From: Pseudomonas sp. PD9R
Lineage (GTDB): Bacteria > Pseudomonadota > Gammaproteobacteria > Pseudomonadales > Pseudomonadaceae
Reading direction: 5' to 3'
Length of the DNA stretch: 64,000 nt
Assembly: GCF_019200975.1 (NCBI RefSeq)
Contig: NZ_JAHTMR010000005.1
Span: forward strand, 197,501-261,500
Part shown: one piece after another, positions 56,447-64,000 of the stretch
Layout: the number at the start of each line of letters is the position of its first letter
Position numbering within the stretch: position 1 is the stretch's first letter
Notes under the pieces: model-generated
The model's input: only the letters and a program-made list of their open reading frames with translations
Database searches by the model: none
What the model was told of the DNA's origin: nothing
Position numbers and translations under genes: made by a program

Positions 56447-57277
56447 ATGACGATCATTGCCAGTTTGTTGCGCGCCGCTGAATTGCCCGACTCGCCCACC
56501 GCGCGTCTGGATGCCGAATTGTTGCTGGCGGCCGCGTTGGGCAAGTCCCGCAGCTTCCTGCACACCTGGCCGGAACGTATTGTTCCCAGCGAGGCGGCGT
56601 TGACCTTTGCCGAGTACTTGCAGCGTCGTCGCAGCGGTGAGCCGGTGGCTTACATTCTGGGGCAGCAGGGTTTCTGGAAGCTGGATCTGGAAGTCGCGCC
56701 GCACACGCTGATTCCGCGCCCGGACACCGAGTTGCTGGTGGAGGCGGCTCTGGAACTGTTGCCGGCCACACCCGCCACCGTCCTCGACCTTGGCACCGGC
56801 ACCGGTGCAATTGCCCTGGCCCTGGCCAGCGAACGCCCGGCGTGGAAGGTCACCGCCGTCGACCGCGTGCTGGAGGCCGTGGCCCTGGCCGAACGCAATC
56901 GCCAGCGCCTGCACCTGAACAACGCCACAGTGCTGAGCAGCCATTGGTTCAGCGCTCTGGAAGGTCAGCGTTTCCAACTGATCATCAGCAACCCGCCCTA
57001 CATTGCGTCGTCCGATCCGCATTTGGTGGAAGGCGATGTGCGCTTCGAGCCGGCCAGCGCATTGGTGGCGGGTGTCGACGGCCTCGACGATCTGCGCTTG
57101 ATCGTGGCCCAGGCGCCGGATCATCTGGAGGCGGGTGGCTGGCTGATGCTCGAACACGGTTACGATCAAGCCGAGGCCGTGCGTGATTTGTTGCTGACCC
57201 GCGGCTTTGAAGACGTCCACAGCCGCACCGATCTGGGCGGTCATCAACGCATCAGTCTGGGGCGCCTGCCATGCTGA
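56447..57277 (+). CDS. prmC: Release factor glutamine methyltransferase
   Basis: This 276-residue SAM-dependent enzyme methylates the GGQ glutamine of the release factors. The SAM motif LDLGTGTGAIALALA (about 110-125) and the catalytic SNPPYI (about 180-185) are clear. Its ATG follows the prfA stop with no gap, and its stop overlaps moeB by seven bases. Confidence 0.95.
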   Translation: MTIIASLLRAAELPDSPTARLDAELLLAAALGKSRSFLHTWPERIVPSEAALTFAEYLQRRRSGEPVAYILGQQGFWKLDLEVAPHTLIPRPDTELLVEAALELLPATPATVLDLGTGTGAIALALASERPAWKVTAVDRVLEAVALAERNRQRLHLNNATVLSSHWFSALEGQRFQLIISNPPYIASSDPHLVEGDVRFEPASALVAGVDGLDDLRLIVAQAPDHLEAGGWLMLEHGYDQAEAVRDLLLTRGFEDVHSRTDLGGHQRISLGRLPC

Positions 57278-58026
57278 ATGATCAGGAATTGCTGCGCTAC
57301 AGCCGGCAAATTCTGTTGCAGCACATCGACATCGACGGGCAATTGCGCTTGAAAGAAAGTCGCGTGCTGATCGTCGGGCTTGGTGGTCTCGGCGCGCCGG
57401 TGGCGCTGTACCTCGCTGCCGCAGGCATCGGCGAGTTGCATCTGGCGGACTTTGATACGGTCGACCTGACCAACCTGCAACGCCAGATCATTCATGACAC
57501 CGACAGTGTCGGCATGAGCAAAGTCGATTCGGCGATCAAACGCCTGAGCGCGATCAACCCCGAGATTCAACTGGTCGCCCATCGCAATGCGCTGGATGAA
57601 GACTCTTTGGCCGCCGCCGTGGCGGGGGTGGATCTGGTACTCGACTGTTCCGACAATTTCTCAACTCGCGAAGCCGTCAACGCCGCTTGCGTGGCCGCCG
57701 CCAAACCTTTGGTCAGCGGCGCGGCCATTCGCCTCGAAGGGCAATTGTCGGTGTTCGACCCGCGTCGGCCGGAGAGCCCGTGCTACCACTGTTTATACGG
57801 GCATGGCAGCGAGGCTGAATTGACCTGCAGCGAAGCGGGTGTGGTCGGTCCGCTGGTGGGGTTGGTCGGCAGCCTGCAAGCACTCGAAGCGCTAAAGCTG
57901 CTGGCAGGTTTCGGTGAGCCGCTGGTGGGGCGCCTGTTGTTGATCGATGCCTTGGGCTCGCGCTTTCGAGAGTTGCGAGTCAAGCGTGATCCGGGTTGTA
58001 GCGTTTGCGGGCCGAAGCATGCGTGA
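57271..58026 (+). CDS. moeB: MoeB-type molybdopterin-synthase adenylyltransferase
   Basis: This 251-residue E1-like enzyme adenylates the C-terminus of MoaD (or a ThiS-like protein). It has [20 protein letters not shown] (about 33-52) and the zinc cysteines in CYHC and CSVC (about 170 and 244). It sits inside the hemA-prfA operon as in other pseudomonads, and overlaps both neighbours by seven and eight bases. Confidence 0.92.
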   Translation: MLNDQELLRYSRQILLQHIDIDGQLRLKESRVLIVGLGGLGAPVALYLAAAGIGELHLADFDTVDLTNLQRQIIHDTDSVGMSKVDSAIKRLSAINPEIQLVAHRNALDEDSLAAAVAGVDLVLDCSDNFSTREAVNAACVAAAKPLVSGAAIRLEGQLSVFDPRRPESPCYHCLYGHGSEAELTCSEAGVVGPLVGLVGSLQALEALKLLAGFGEPLVGRLLLIDALGSRFRELRVKRDPGCSVCGPKHA

Positions 58027-58810
58027 AGCGCCAATTGGCGTGTTCGACTCCGGCGTCGGTGGGCTTTCGGTGCTGGCCGAGATCCAGCAGTTATTGCCCA
58101 ACGAGTCTCTGCTGTATGTTGCCGATTGCGGCAATATTCCCTACGGCGAGAAAACGCCGGAATTTATCCAGCAGCGTTGCAGTGTCATGGCCAGGTTTTT
58201 TCAACAGCAGGGCGCCAAAGCCCTGGTGCTGGCCTGCAACACCGCCACCGTCGCGGGCGTTGCCGATCTGCGACGCGACTACCCCACGTGGCCCATCGTC
58301 GGCATGGAGCCCGCGGTCAAACCGGCCGCTGCCGCGACCCGCAGTGGCGTGGTTGGAGTGCTGGCTACGACCGGCACGTTGCAGAGCGCCAAGTTCGCCG
58401 CGTTGCTCGACCGTTTCGCCACCGATGTGCAAGTGATCACCCAGCCTTGTCCCGGGTTGGTGGAATTGATTGAAAACGGTGATCTGCACAGCCCCGTCCT
58501 GCGTCAATTACTTGAGCGCTACGTCCAGCCGCTGCTCGCAGCAGGCGCGGACACCATCATTCTCGGCTGCACCCATTACCCTTTCCTCAAGCCACTGCTC
58601 AAGCAGATGATCCCCGACGACATCAGCCTGATCGACACCGGCGCCGCTGTTGCACGACAACTTCAACGTCTTTTGGCCGAGCGTGATTTGCTCGCCGATG
58701 GTCCTGCGCGTGCGGCGCAATTCTGGACCAGCGCCGATCCCCTGCATTTCAGAAATATATTGCCGATACTGTGGAATAACGCTGGCGTTGTGCAAAGCTT
58801 CAAAGGGTAA
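58019..58810 (+). CDS. murI: Glutamate racemase
   Basis: This 263-residue enzyme makes D-glutamate for peptidoglycan. The motifs [12 protein letters not shown] (about 7-18), ACNTATVAG with its catalytic Cys (about 74) and GCTHYPFL with the second Cys (about 184) are all present. The start at 58019 overlaps the moeB stop by eight bases; the longer open frame upstream is not family-like. Confidence 0.95.
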   Translation: MREAPIGVFDSGVGGLSVLAEIQQLLPNESLLYVADCGNIPYGEKTPEFIQQRCSVMARFFQQQGAKALVLACNTATVAGVADLRRDYPTWPIVGMEPAVKPAAAATRSGVVGVLATTGTLQSAKFAALLDRFATDVQVITQPCPGLVELIENGDLHSPVLRQLLERYVQPLLAAGADTIILGCTHYPFLKPLLKQMIPDDISLIDTGAAVARQLQRLLAERDLLADGPARAAQFWTSADPLHFRNILPILWNNAGVVQSFKG

Positions 58811-58930
58811 GCAGGTCTCGGGGGCATACGAAAAATCGGGGTGAACTTCTGATAAATCGCCGACTTCTATAGCAGTGAGTGTCGAGCAACAAAAAAACCA
58901 AACGAAATCGTTCGGAAAAGGAAGTTTCTA

Positions 58931-59449
58931 ATGAAGCGACTGTTCTGCTTGGCTGCGATTGCGGCCGCACTGATGGGGCACAGTTTTACCGCGCAGGCGG
59001 CAGGCGTAGAGTTCAGCGTCGGCCAGACCAGCGATTCGACCATGACGTATCGATTGGGTATGCAATTCGATTGGGACAAGAGTTGGTGGCAGACCGATGT
59101 CGGCCGCCTGACTGGTTACTGGAGCGGCGCTTACACCTATTGGGAAGGTGACGAGGCGTCCAGCAATAACAGCCTCTCTTTTTCGCCCGTGTTTGTTTAC
59201 GAGTTTTCCGGCCAGAACGTCAAACCTTACGTCGAAGCAGGAGTGGGTGTGGCGGTGTTCTCGCATACTCAAGTTGAAGACAACCACCTCGGCACAGCCT
59301 TTCAGTTTGAAGACCGCCTCGGTTTTGGTCTGCGCTTTGCTGGCGGACATGAAGTCGGGATTCGAGCGACACACTATTCAAACGCCGGCATCAGCAACCC
59401 GAACGACGGTATAGAAAGCTACGCGCTGCATTACACGATGCCGTTGTAA
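58931..59449 (+). CDS. pagL: Lipid A 3-O-deacylase PagL
   Basis: This 172-residue outer-membrane beta-barrel has a signal peptide (cleaved near AQA, residue 23). The catalytic His and Ser are in THYSNAGI (about 147-154), followed by the acid in NDGIES (about 158-163). PagL removes a 3-O-linked acyl chain from lipid A and lowers endotoxin signalling. The barrel strands alternate aromatic and polar residues. A strong AAGGAAG site lies eight bases upstream of the ATG. Confidence 0.88.
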   Translation: MKRLFCLAAIAAALMGHSFTAQAAGVEFSVGQTSDSTMTYRLGMQFDWDKSWWQTDVGRLTGYWSGAYTYWEGDEASSNNSLSFSPVFVYEFSGQNVKPYVEAGVGVAVFSHTQVEDNHLGTAFQFEDRLGFGLRFAGGHEVGIRATHYSNAGISNPNDGIESYALHYTMPL

Positions 59450-59460
59450 GCACATCACTC

Positions 59461-59551
59461 TGTGGGAGCGAGCCTGCTCGCGATTGCGGTCTGACATTCA
59501 ATATTGAGTTGGCAGATATACCGCCATCGCGAGCTGGCTCGCTCCCACAGT
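59461..59551. repeat. Inverted REP pair of the TGTGGGAGCGAGCC class
   Basis: TGTGGGAGCGAGCCTGCTCG and its complement CGAGCTGGCTCGCTCCCACA face each other around an AT-rich spacer. It lies between the converging pagL and YkgJ-type genes and may end both. Confidence 0.93.
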
Positions 59552-59569
59552 GGGCAAATTGATTCACTT

Positions 59570-59875
59570 TCAGCGATACGCCGTCGAAATCCCCTGGCGC
59601 TCTTCGATGCACTCCGGCGCACCCATCTCGAACTCTCGGCAAATCAGCGGGCGTTTTTCGTAGATGGTGCACATCATCGTGTTGCGATCCAGCGCGGCGC
59701 ACCAGCCGTCATCCAGCCGCAGCATGACTTCCCCGCCCCAGTCATCGGTGTCGATAAACCGCTCGGGCACGCCGGTGTCGGTGATCAGCATCACTTCGAG
59801 CTGGCAGCAGCAGGCTGCGCAAGTCGAGCAGGTGACCACTGGCTCGGCGATTTGTGTATGGGGAATGGTTTTCAT
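59570..59875 (-). CDS. YkgJ-family cysteine-cluster protein
   Basis: This 101-residue protein carries CSTCAACC (about 22-29) followed by CAALD, CTIY, CREF and ECIEE, the cysteine pattern of the YkgJ/UPF0153 family that binds zinc or iron-sulphur. Its function is not known. I start at MKTIPHTQIAEPV because it places the first cysteines at the normal distance; the upstream open frame is not family-like. Confidence 0.82.
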   Translation of the reverse strand: MKTIPHTQIAEPVVTCSTCAACCCQLEVMLITDTGVPERFIDTDDWGGEVMLRLDDGWCAALDRNTMMCTIYEKRPLICREFEMGAPECIEERQGISTAYR

Positions 59876-59973
59876 GGCGCGCAGTGTAAGGCAGTCGCTC
59901 GGCACTGTGTGAAAGCTCTGACGGACGCTCATGTGACGCCAGGTTTCAGCCGGGTAGATGACCCGTGCTGCGT

Positions 59974-61245
59974 TCAGGCATCGAAACGGCCGAGCAGCGG
60001 CGCGGTGATCGCCGAGGGTTTTGCCAACAGCAACTGCGCGGTGCCAATGGTGCGCTCCAGGAAACCACCCTCGCAGTAACACAGGTAGAACTCCCACAAC
60101 CGCAGGAAATAGTCGTCGTAGCCCAATTCACTCAAGCGGCCATGGGCTCGGCGAAAATTCTCGTGCCACAGGCGCAAGGTTCGCGCGTAGTGCAGGCCAA
60201 AATCTTCCATGTGCAGCAAGTTCATATCGGTGTCACGGCTGACGATCTCCAGCATCTTCTGCACACAGGGCAGGGCACCGCCCGGGAAGATGTAGCGCTG
60301 AATAAAATCGACGCTGTCCTTGGCCTGTTCGTAGCGCTGCTCGCGGATGGTGATTGCCTGCAACAACATCAGGCCGTTGCTCTTGAGCAGGTGTGCACAC
60401 TGCTTGAAGTAGGTCGGCAGGAAGCGGTGGCCGACGGCCTCGATCATCTCGATCGACACCAGTTTGTCGTATTGGCCGGTGAGGTCGCGGTAGTCCTTGA
60501 GCAACAAGGTGATCTGGTCTTGCAGGCCGAGGTCGATGATCCTTCGTGCGGTAAACGCGTACTGTTCTTTGGACAACGTGGTGGTCGTGACTTGGCAGCC
60601 GTAACGCTGCGCCGCATACAGCGCCATGCTGCCCCAACCGGTGCCGATTTCCAGCAGGTGATCCGTCGGCTTCAGGGCCAGCTTCTGGCAGATCCGCTCC
60701 AGTTTATTCAGCTGCGCCTGTTCCAGGCTGTCCTCGTCGGTCAAAAACTGCGCCGCCGAATACATCATGGTCGGATCGAGAAATTGTTCGAAGAGGTCGT
60801 TGCCCAGGTCGTAGTGGGCGGCGATGTTTTTCTGTGAGCCCTTGCGCGTGTTGCGGTTCAGCCAGTGCAGCGCTTGAACCAGAGGCCGACCCAGTTTCGC
60901 CAGGCCGCCTTCCATGCCGTCGAGTACGTCCAGGTTGCTGACGAACACCCTGACCACCGAGGTCAGGTCCGGTGAACTCCAGTAACCCTGGATGAACCCT
61001 TCCCCCGCGCCTATCGAACCGTTGCTTGCGACCAGCCCCCAGGCGGCGGCATCGAGGATATGAATTTCCCCCAGCAATCGACTGCCGGCGCTGCCGAAGA
61101 CGTGGCGTTCACCGTCTTCAATCAGCACCAATTGCCCATGTTTGAGCTGCGCCAGTTGACGCAACACGCCACGCCGCAGGAGCGATCCAGTCAGGCCGTG
61201 GGGGCTGAACAGGTTGCCTTTGACCGTGACGCTAGAGGATTTCAT
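59974..61245 (-). CDS. Cyclopropane-fatty-acid synthase-like methyltransferase
   Basis: This 423-residue SAM-dependent enzyme has the Cfa layout: an N-terminal domain (about 1-130), the SAM motif LLEIGTGWGSMALYAA (about 195-210) and VSIEMIEAVGHRF (about 265-277). Cfa adds a methylene bridge or methyl group to unsaturated acyl chains of phospholipids. It is the last gene of a four-gene minus-strand operon and overlaps the DUF1365 gene by 14 bases. Confidence 0.9.
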   Translation of the reverse strand: MKSSSVTVKGNLFSPHGLTGSLLRRGVLRQLAQLKHGQLVLIEDGERHVFGSAGSRLLGEIHILDAAAWGLVASNGSIGAGEGFIQGYWSSPDLTSVVRVFVSNLDVLDGMEGGLAKLGRPLVQALHWLNRNTRKGSQKNIAAHYDLGNDLFEQFLDPTMMYSAAQFLTDEDSLEQAQLNKLERICQKLALKPTDHLLEIGTGWGSMALYAAQRYGCQVTTTTLSKEQYAFTARRIIDLGLQDQITLLLKDYRDLTGQYDKLVSIEMIEAVGHRFLPTYFKQCAHLLKSNGLMLLQAITIREQRYEQAKDSVDFIQRYIFPGGALPCVQKMLEIVSRDTDMNLLHMEDFGLHYARTLRLWHENFRRAHGRLSELGYDDYFLRLWEFYLCYCEGGFLERTIGTAQLLLAKPSAITAPLLGRFDA

Positions 61246-62047
61246 GGCGGCGATCCTTGGTCAGGACGGTGGCGGTTTGAAAGCTGCCGTCGGCGTCACG
61301 ATGAGCAAACAACGGCACGCGCTTGAGCAGCAGGCGCAGGGCTTGCCAATAGATCGCCAGCGCGGTTTTTGCGGTCATCCACGGAAAGCGTCGCAAGTAA
61401 CGGTGCAGACTGGCGCGATCCAGGGCTTCACGTTTGAGCGTGAGCGTGGCGTCGAACAGTTTCTCCTCGCCTTGCCAGTCGGCCATATGCACGCCAAGTT
61501 TTTTGGCGACCGGGCTGAAACTCATGCGGTACTGGATGTCGCGCGGGATAAAGGGCGACACATGAAAGGCTTTTGGCACGCTGAAATGTTGATGGAAATC
61601 CAGCAGGTCTTGCGGGGCCTTGGCCGGCAACACGTAGTGATAGCGCTCGCGCCACGGCGTGTTGCTGACTTCGCAGACAATCGCCGCCAGTTGCCCGTCC
61701 GCTTCATGGCAATAGAAAAAACTCACCGGGTTGAACGACAAACCCCAGCTGCGCGGTTGGGTCAGCAGACAAACCGAGCCTTGCGGTGCATGCCCGATGG
61801 CCTCGCTGACCTGTTGGCGAACCGCGTCGATCAGGCGCATGCCGTTGCCGGTATGGGCTTTGAGGTAATCGCTTTCACGAAACGAAAACGGCGCAAAGCG
61901 GCCGAACCCCGCCAGTCGCGACAAGCTGAAGACGGTGTCCTGTTCGTCGAGATCGAGGTACAGAAGGCCAACCCGATAGCGAAACTGGTGGCGGCGCGGG
62001 GCGAAGCGCCGATGGGCGATCCAGCCGCTATACAGGGCGCTGTTCAC
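61232..62047 (-). CDS. DUF1365 protein
   Basis: The 271-residue product fits DUF1365: SALYSGWIAHRRFAPRRHQF at the N-terminus and LSFNPVSFFYCHEADG (about 113-128). Its activity is unknown, but it is regularly found between an FAD oxidoreductase and a Cfa-like enzyme, which suggests a step in modifying membrane lipids. The GTG start at 62047 overlaps the stop of the upstream gene by four bases. Confidence 0.87.
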   Translation of the reverse strand: MNSALYSGWIAHRRFAPRRHQFRYRVGLLYLDLDEQDTVFSLSRLAGFGRFAPFSFRESDYLKAHTGNGMRLIDAVRQQVSEAIGHAPQGSVCLLTQPRSWGLSFNPVSFFYCHEADGQLAAIVCEVSNTPWRERYHYVLPAKAPQDLLDFHQHFSVPKAFHVSPFIPRDIQYRMSFSPVAKKLGVHMADWQGEEKLFDATLTLKREALDRASLHRYLRRFPWMTAKTALAIYWQALRLLLKRVPLFAHRDADGSFQTATVLTKDRRHEIL

Positions 62048-63291
62048 AGGGATTCTCCGAACGCATGGGCAACCCGCAGTGCGCTGACCACACCGTCTTC
62101 GTGAAAACCGTTCGCCCAATAGGCACCGCAATAATAGGTGTGTTGTGCGCCCTCCAGTTCCTCCCGGCGCGCTTGCGCGGCCACCGCTGCCAGGCTGAAT
62201 TGCGGATGAGCGTAGGTGTATTTGGCGAGCACTTTGAACGGACTGATGACGGCGCTCTGGTTGAGGCTCACGCAGAATGTGGTATCGCTCTGAATGCCTT
62301 GCAGGATGTTCATGTCATAGGTGACGGCGGCGTGTGTATGGCCCGAGCCGCTGAGGCGAAAGTTCCAGCTGGCCCAGGCGAGTTTTCGCTCAGGCAGCAG
62401 GCGCGTATCGGTGTGCAGTACCACCTCATTGTCGGCATAGGGCAGCGCGCCGAGGATCGATTGTTCGGCCTCGCTCGGTGTGGCCAACAGTTTCAGCGCC
62501 TGATCGCTGTGACAGGCGAACACCACTTTGTCGAAGCGCTCGCTACCGTCGCGGCTGTGGATAAGTACGCCGTCCACATCGCGCTCGACCCGCGTGACGG
62601 CGCAGTTGAGACGAATTTTTTCGCGAAAGCTGGCCGTCAACGGGTCGATGTAAGCGCTAGAGCCGCCCTCGATGACCTGCCATTGCGGTCGATGGTTGAC
62701 GGACAGCAGGCCGTGATTCTTGAAAAACCTGACAAACAATTGCAGCGGGAAGGCCAGCATGTCCGCCATCGGCATCGACCAGATCGCGGCACCCATCGGC
62801 ACGATGTAATGCAGGATGAAACGCTCGCCGTAGCCGCCGGCCTGCAAGTAATCATCCAGCGTGGTGTCGGCTTTGATCCGTTGTTCTTCCAGGTCGCGCA
62901 GGGCTTCTTTATTGAAGCGCAGGATGTCCCGCAGCATGCCCCAGAACCCCGGGGAAAGCAGGTTGCATCGCTGGGCGAACAGGCTGTTGAGATTATTGCC
63001 GTTGTACTCCAGGCCGGAGTCCGGGTCGGTGATCGAGAAACTCATTTCGGTGGGTTTGAAACCCACGCCGAGCTGCCCCAGCAAGCGAATGAAGTTCGGG
63101 TATGTCCAGTCATTGAACACGATAAAACCGGTGTCCACCGCGTAGCTGCGGCCATCAACCGTGACGTCCACGGTGTGGGTATGGCCGCCGACCCAGTCGC
63201 TGGCCTCGAACAGGGTGATCTCGTGACTGCGATTGAGCAGATAGGCGCAGGTCAGTCCCGAAATACCGCTGCCGATGATGGCAATGTTCAC
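62044..63291 (-). CDS. FAD-dependent amine-oxidase-like oxidoreductase
   Basis: This 415-residue flavoprotein begins IAIIGSGISGLTCAYLLNRS (dinucleotide-binding fold) and then EASDWVGGHTHTVDV, typical of the amine oxidase family. In operons with DUF1365 and Cfa-like genes it may oxidise an acyl-chain intermediate. Similar genes belong to the singlet-oxygen response of Rhodobacter sphaeroides (RpoE/ChrR), a comparison by gene content only. It overlaps both neighbours by four bases. Confidence 0.87.
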   Translation of the reverse strand: MNIAIIGSGISGLTCAYLLNRSHEITLFEASDWVGGHTHTVDVTVDGRSYAVDTGFIVFNDWTYPNFIRLLGQLGVGFKPTEMSFSITDPDSGLEYNGNNLNSLFAQRCNLLSPGFWGMLRDILRFNKEALRDLEEQRIKADTTLDDYLQAGGYGERFILHYIVPMGAAIWSMPMADMLAFPLQLFVRFFKNHGLLSVNHRPQWQVIEGGSSAYIDPLTASFREKIRLNCAVTRVERDVDGVLIHSRDGSERFDKVVFACHSDQALKLLATPSEAEQSILGALPYADNEVVLHTDTRLLPERKLAWASWNFRLSGSGHTHAAVTYDMNILQGIQSDTTFCVSLNQSAVISPFKVLAKYTYAHPQFSLAAVAAQARREELEGAQHTYYCGAYWANGFHEDGVVSALRVAHAFGESL

Positions 63292-64000
63292 GGCTGGTCC
63301 TTGATGGGCGGATTGCTGCGCACCATACGCTTGCCGATCGCCAGTTTTATCCGGTCGGGTAATTTCGACATTGGCCAGAGGGCCGCCATGAACATCCCTG
63401 GAAACGCGATTTCCAGCGGCCGATCCTTGAGCTTGGCGAAGATGTGTCGCGCGGCTTTATCTGCAGGCCAGCTCATGGGCATAGGGAAGTCGTTTTTCGC
63501 CGTCAGCGGCGTGTCGACGAATCCCGGGCTGACCACGGTGACTTCAATACCTTCCGGTGCCAGATCGATGCGCAACGACTCGAACAGATAGCGCATTCCA
63601 GCTTTCGAGGCGCCATAGGCTTCCGCTCGGGGCAGCGGCAGGTATGTGACCGAACTGGCCACGCCCACCAGATGCGGGGCAATACCCGCCCGCAGCAGCG
63701 GTAAAGCGGCTTCGATGCAATAGCTGCTGGCCAGCAAATTGGTGCGTACCACGTGCTCGATGATCGAGGCATCGAACTGCTTTGCATCCACGTATTCGCA
63801 GGTGCCGGCGTTCAGAATGACCGTGTCCAGCGACCCCCAAGCCTCGGCGATCTGTTCGCCGATTTCACGCACGGTCTGGCTGTTGGTCAAGTCGCCGGCC
63901 ACCACCAGCACTTGCCCCGGATAACGCTGAGACAAGACTTTCAGCGGTGCCAACGTACGTGAACTGACGGCCAGGTGGGCGCCGGTCTTGAGGATTTCTT
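63288..64000 (-). CDS. Short-chain dehydrogenase (SDR), 5' end outside window
   Basis: The reading frame enters from the window edge and is cut off at its N-terminus. Visible are AGDLTN (about position 63900), a LNAGTCEY stretch matching the SDR NAG motif, and YGASKAGMRYLFESL holding the catalytic Tyr and Lys. The nucleotide-binding TGxxxGIG part lies beyond the window. Its stop overlaps the FAD oxidoreductase start, so it belongs to the same operon. Confidence 0.88.
   Translation of the reverse strand, partial: EILKTGAHLAVSSRTLAPLKVLSQRYPGQVLVVAGDLTNSQTVREIGEQIAEAWGSLDTVILNAGTCEYVDAKQFDASIIEHVVRTNLLASSYCIEAALPLLRAGIAPHLVGVASSVTYLPLPRAEAYGASKAGMRYLFESLRIDLAPEGIEVTVVSPGFVDTPLTAKNDFPMPMSWPADKAARHIFAKLKDRPLEIAFPGMFMAALWPMSKLPDRIKLAIGKRMVRSNPPIKDQP

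Noticed and set aside
62065..63591. Plus-strand open frame of 508 codons over the FAD oxidoreductase
   Set aside because: Antisense shadow; no recognisable motif, and it crosses the boundary of two well-supported minus-strand genes.

Overview
The window looks like a chromosomal stretch of a fluorescent-group Pseudomonas. The grounds are: the conserved order lolB-ispE-tRNA(Gln)-prs-rplY-pth-ychF facing hemA-prfA-prmC-moeB-murI; an mksFEB condensin operon; an HscC/J-protein pair; a PagL lipid A deacylase; and many copies of two Pseudomonas-type REP sequences (the GGAGCTGCCGAAGGCTGCGATC class and the TGTGGGAGCGAGCC class). Assignments rest on reading motifs and gene order; no database search was run.

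Layout. 1-2.4 kb: the 3' part of a 23S rRNA gene, then 5S rRNA and a terminator. 2.5-6.0 kb: a lipid-transport operon, a LetA homologue split over two genes followed by a LetB/PqiB-type protein with six MCE repeats. 6.1-11 kb: mksB-mksE-mksF on the minus strand. 11.1-13.7 kb: a proline-rich protein, rimI, an acidic protein and a beta-carbonic anhydrase. 13.8-18.9 kb: a membrane J-domain protein with HscC, then a short-chain fatty acid transporter. 19-29.2 kb: ordinary accessory metabolism and signalling (MFS symporter, soluble PAS-PAS chemotaxis transducer resembling BdlA, flavin reductase, cupin, AraC regulator, Ddl, a di-Mop molybdate-binding protein, an orphan HigA beside a HigB remnant, Ggt, a DUF2817 peptidase).

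29.4-42.9 kb: a 13.5-kb integrated element in the 3' end of an elongator tRNA(Met) gene. It is bounded by 20-bp direct repeats and carries a P4-type tyrosine integrase, an AlpA-like regulator, ribbon-helix-helix and winged-helix proteins, a serine recombinase, DUF2280 and DUF5681 packaging-associated proteins, one lambda gpI-like tail assembly protein, a lipoprotein, a coiled-coil membrane protein and many small unknown genes. It has no capsid, portal or large terminase gene. The size, integration module and the lone packaging and tail-tip genes make a phage satellite a serious possibility; a decayed prophage is the main alternative. It also shows probable recombination sites: paired GGATACA repeats near both ends and a 10-bp-phased TAGAGAY array beside the tRNA. 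This is the most interesting part of the window.

43-54 kb: a transmembrane chemotaxis receptor, an Fsr-type MFS exporter, ychF, pth, rplY, prs, tRNA(Gln), ispE, lolB and a TPR lipoprotein. 54-59.5 kb: hemA-prfA-prmC-moeB-murI packed with overlaps or no gap, then pagL. 59.5-64 kb (minus strand): a YkgJ-type cysteine-cluster protein and a tightly overlapping lipid-modification operon (SDR, FAD oxidoreductase, DUF1365, Cfa-like methyltransferase) that runs off the window edge.
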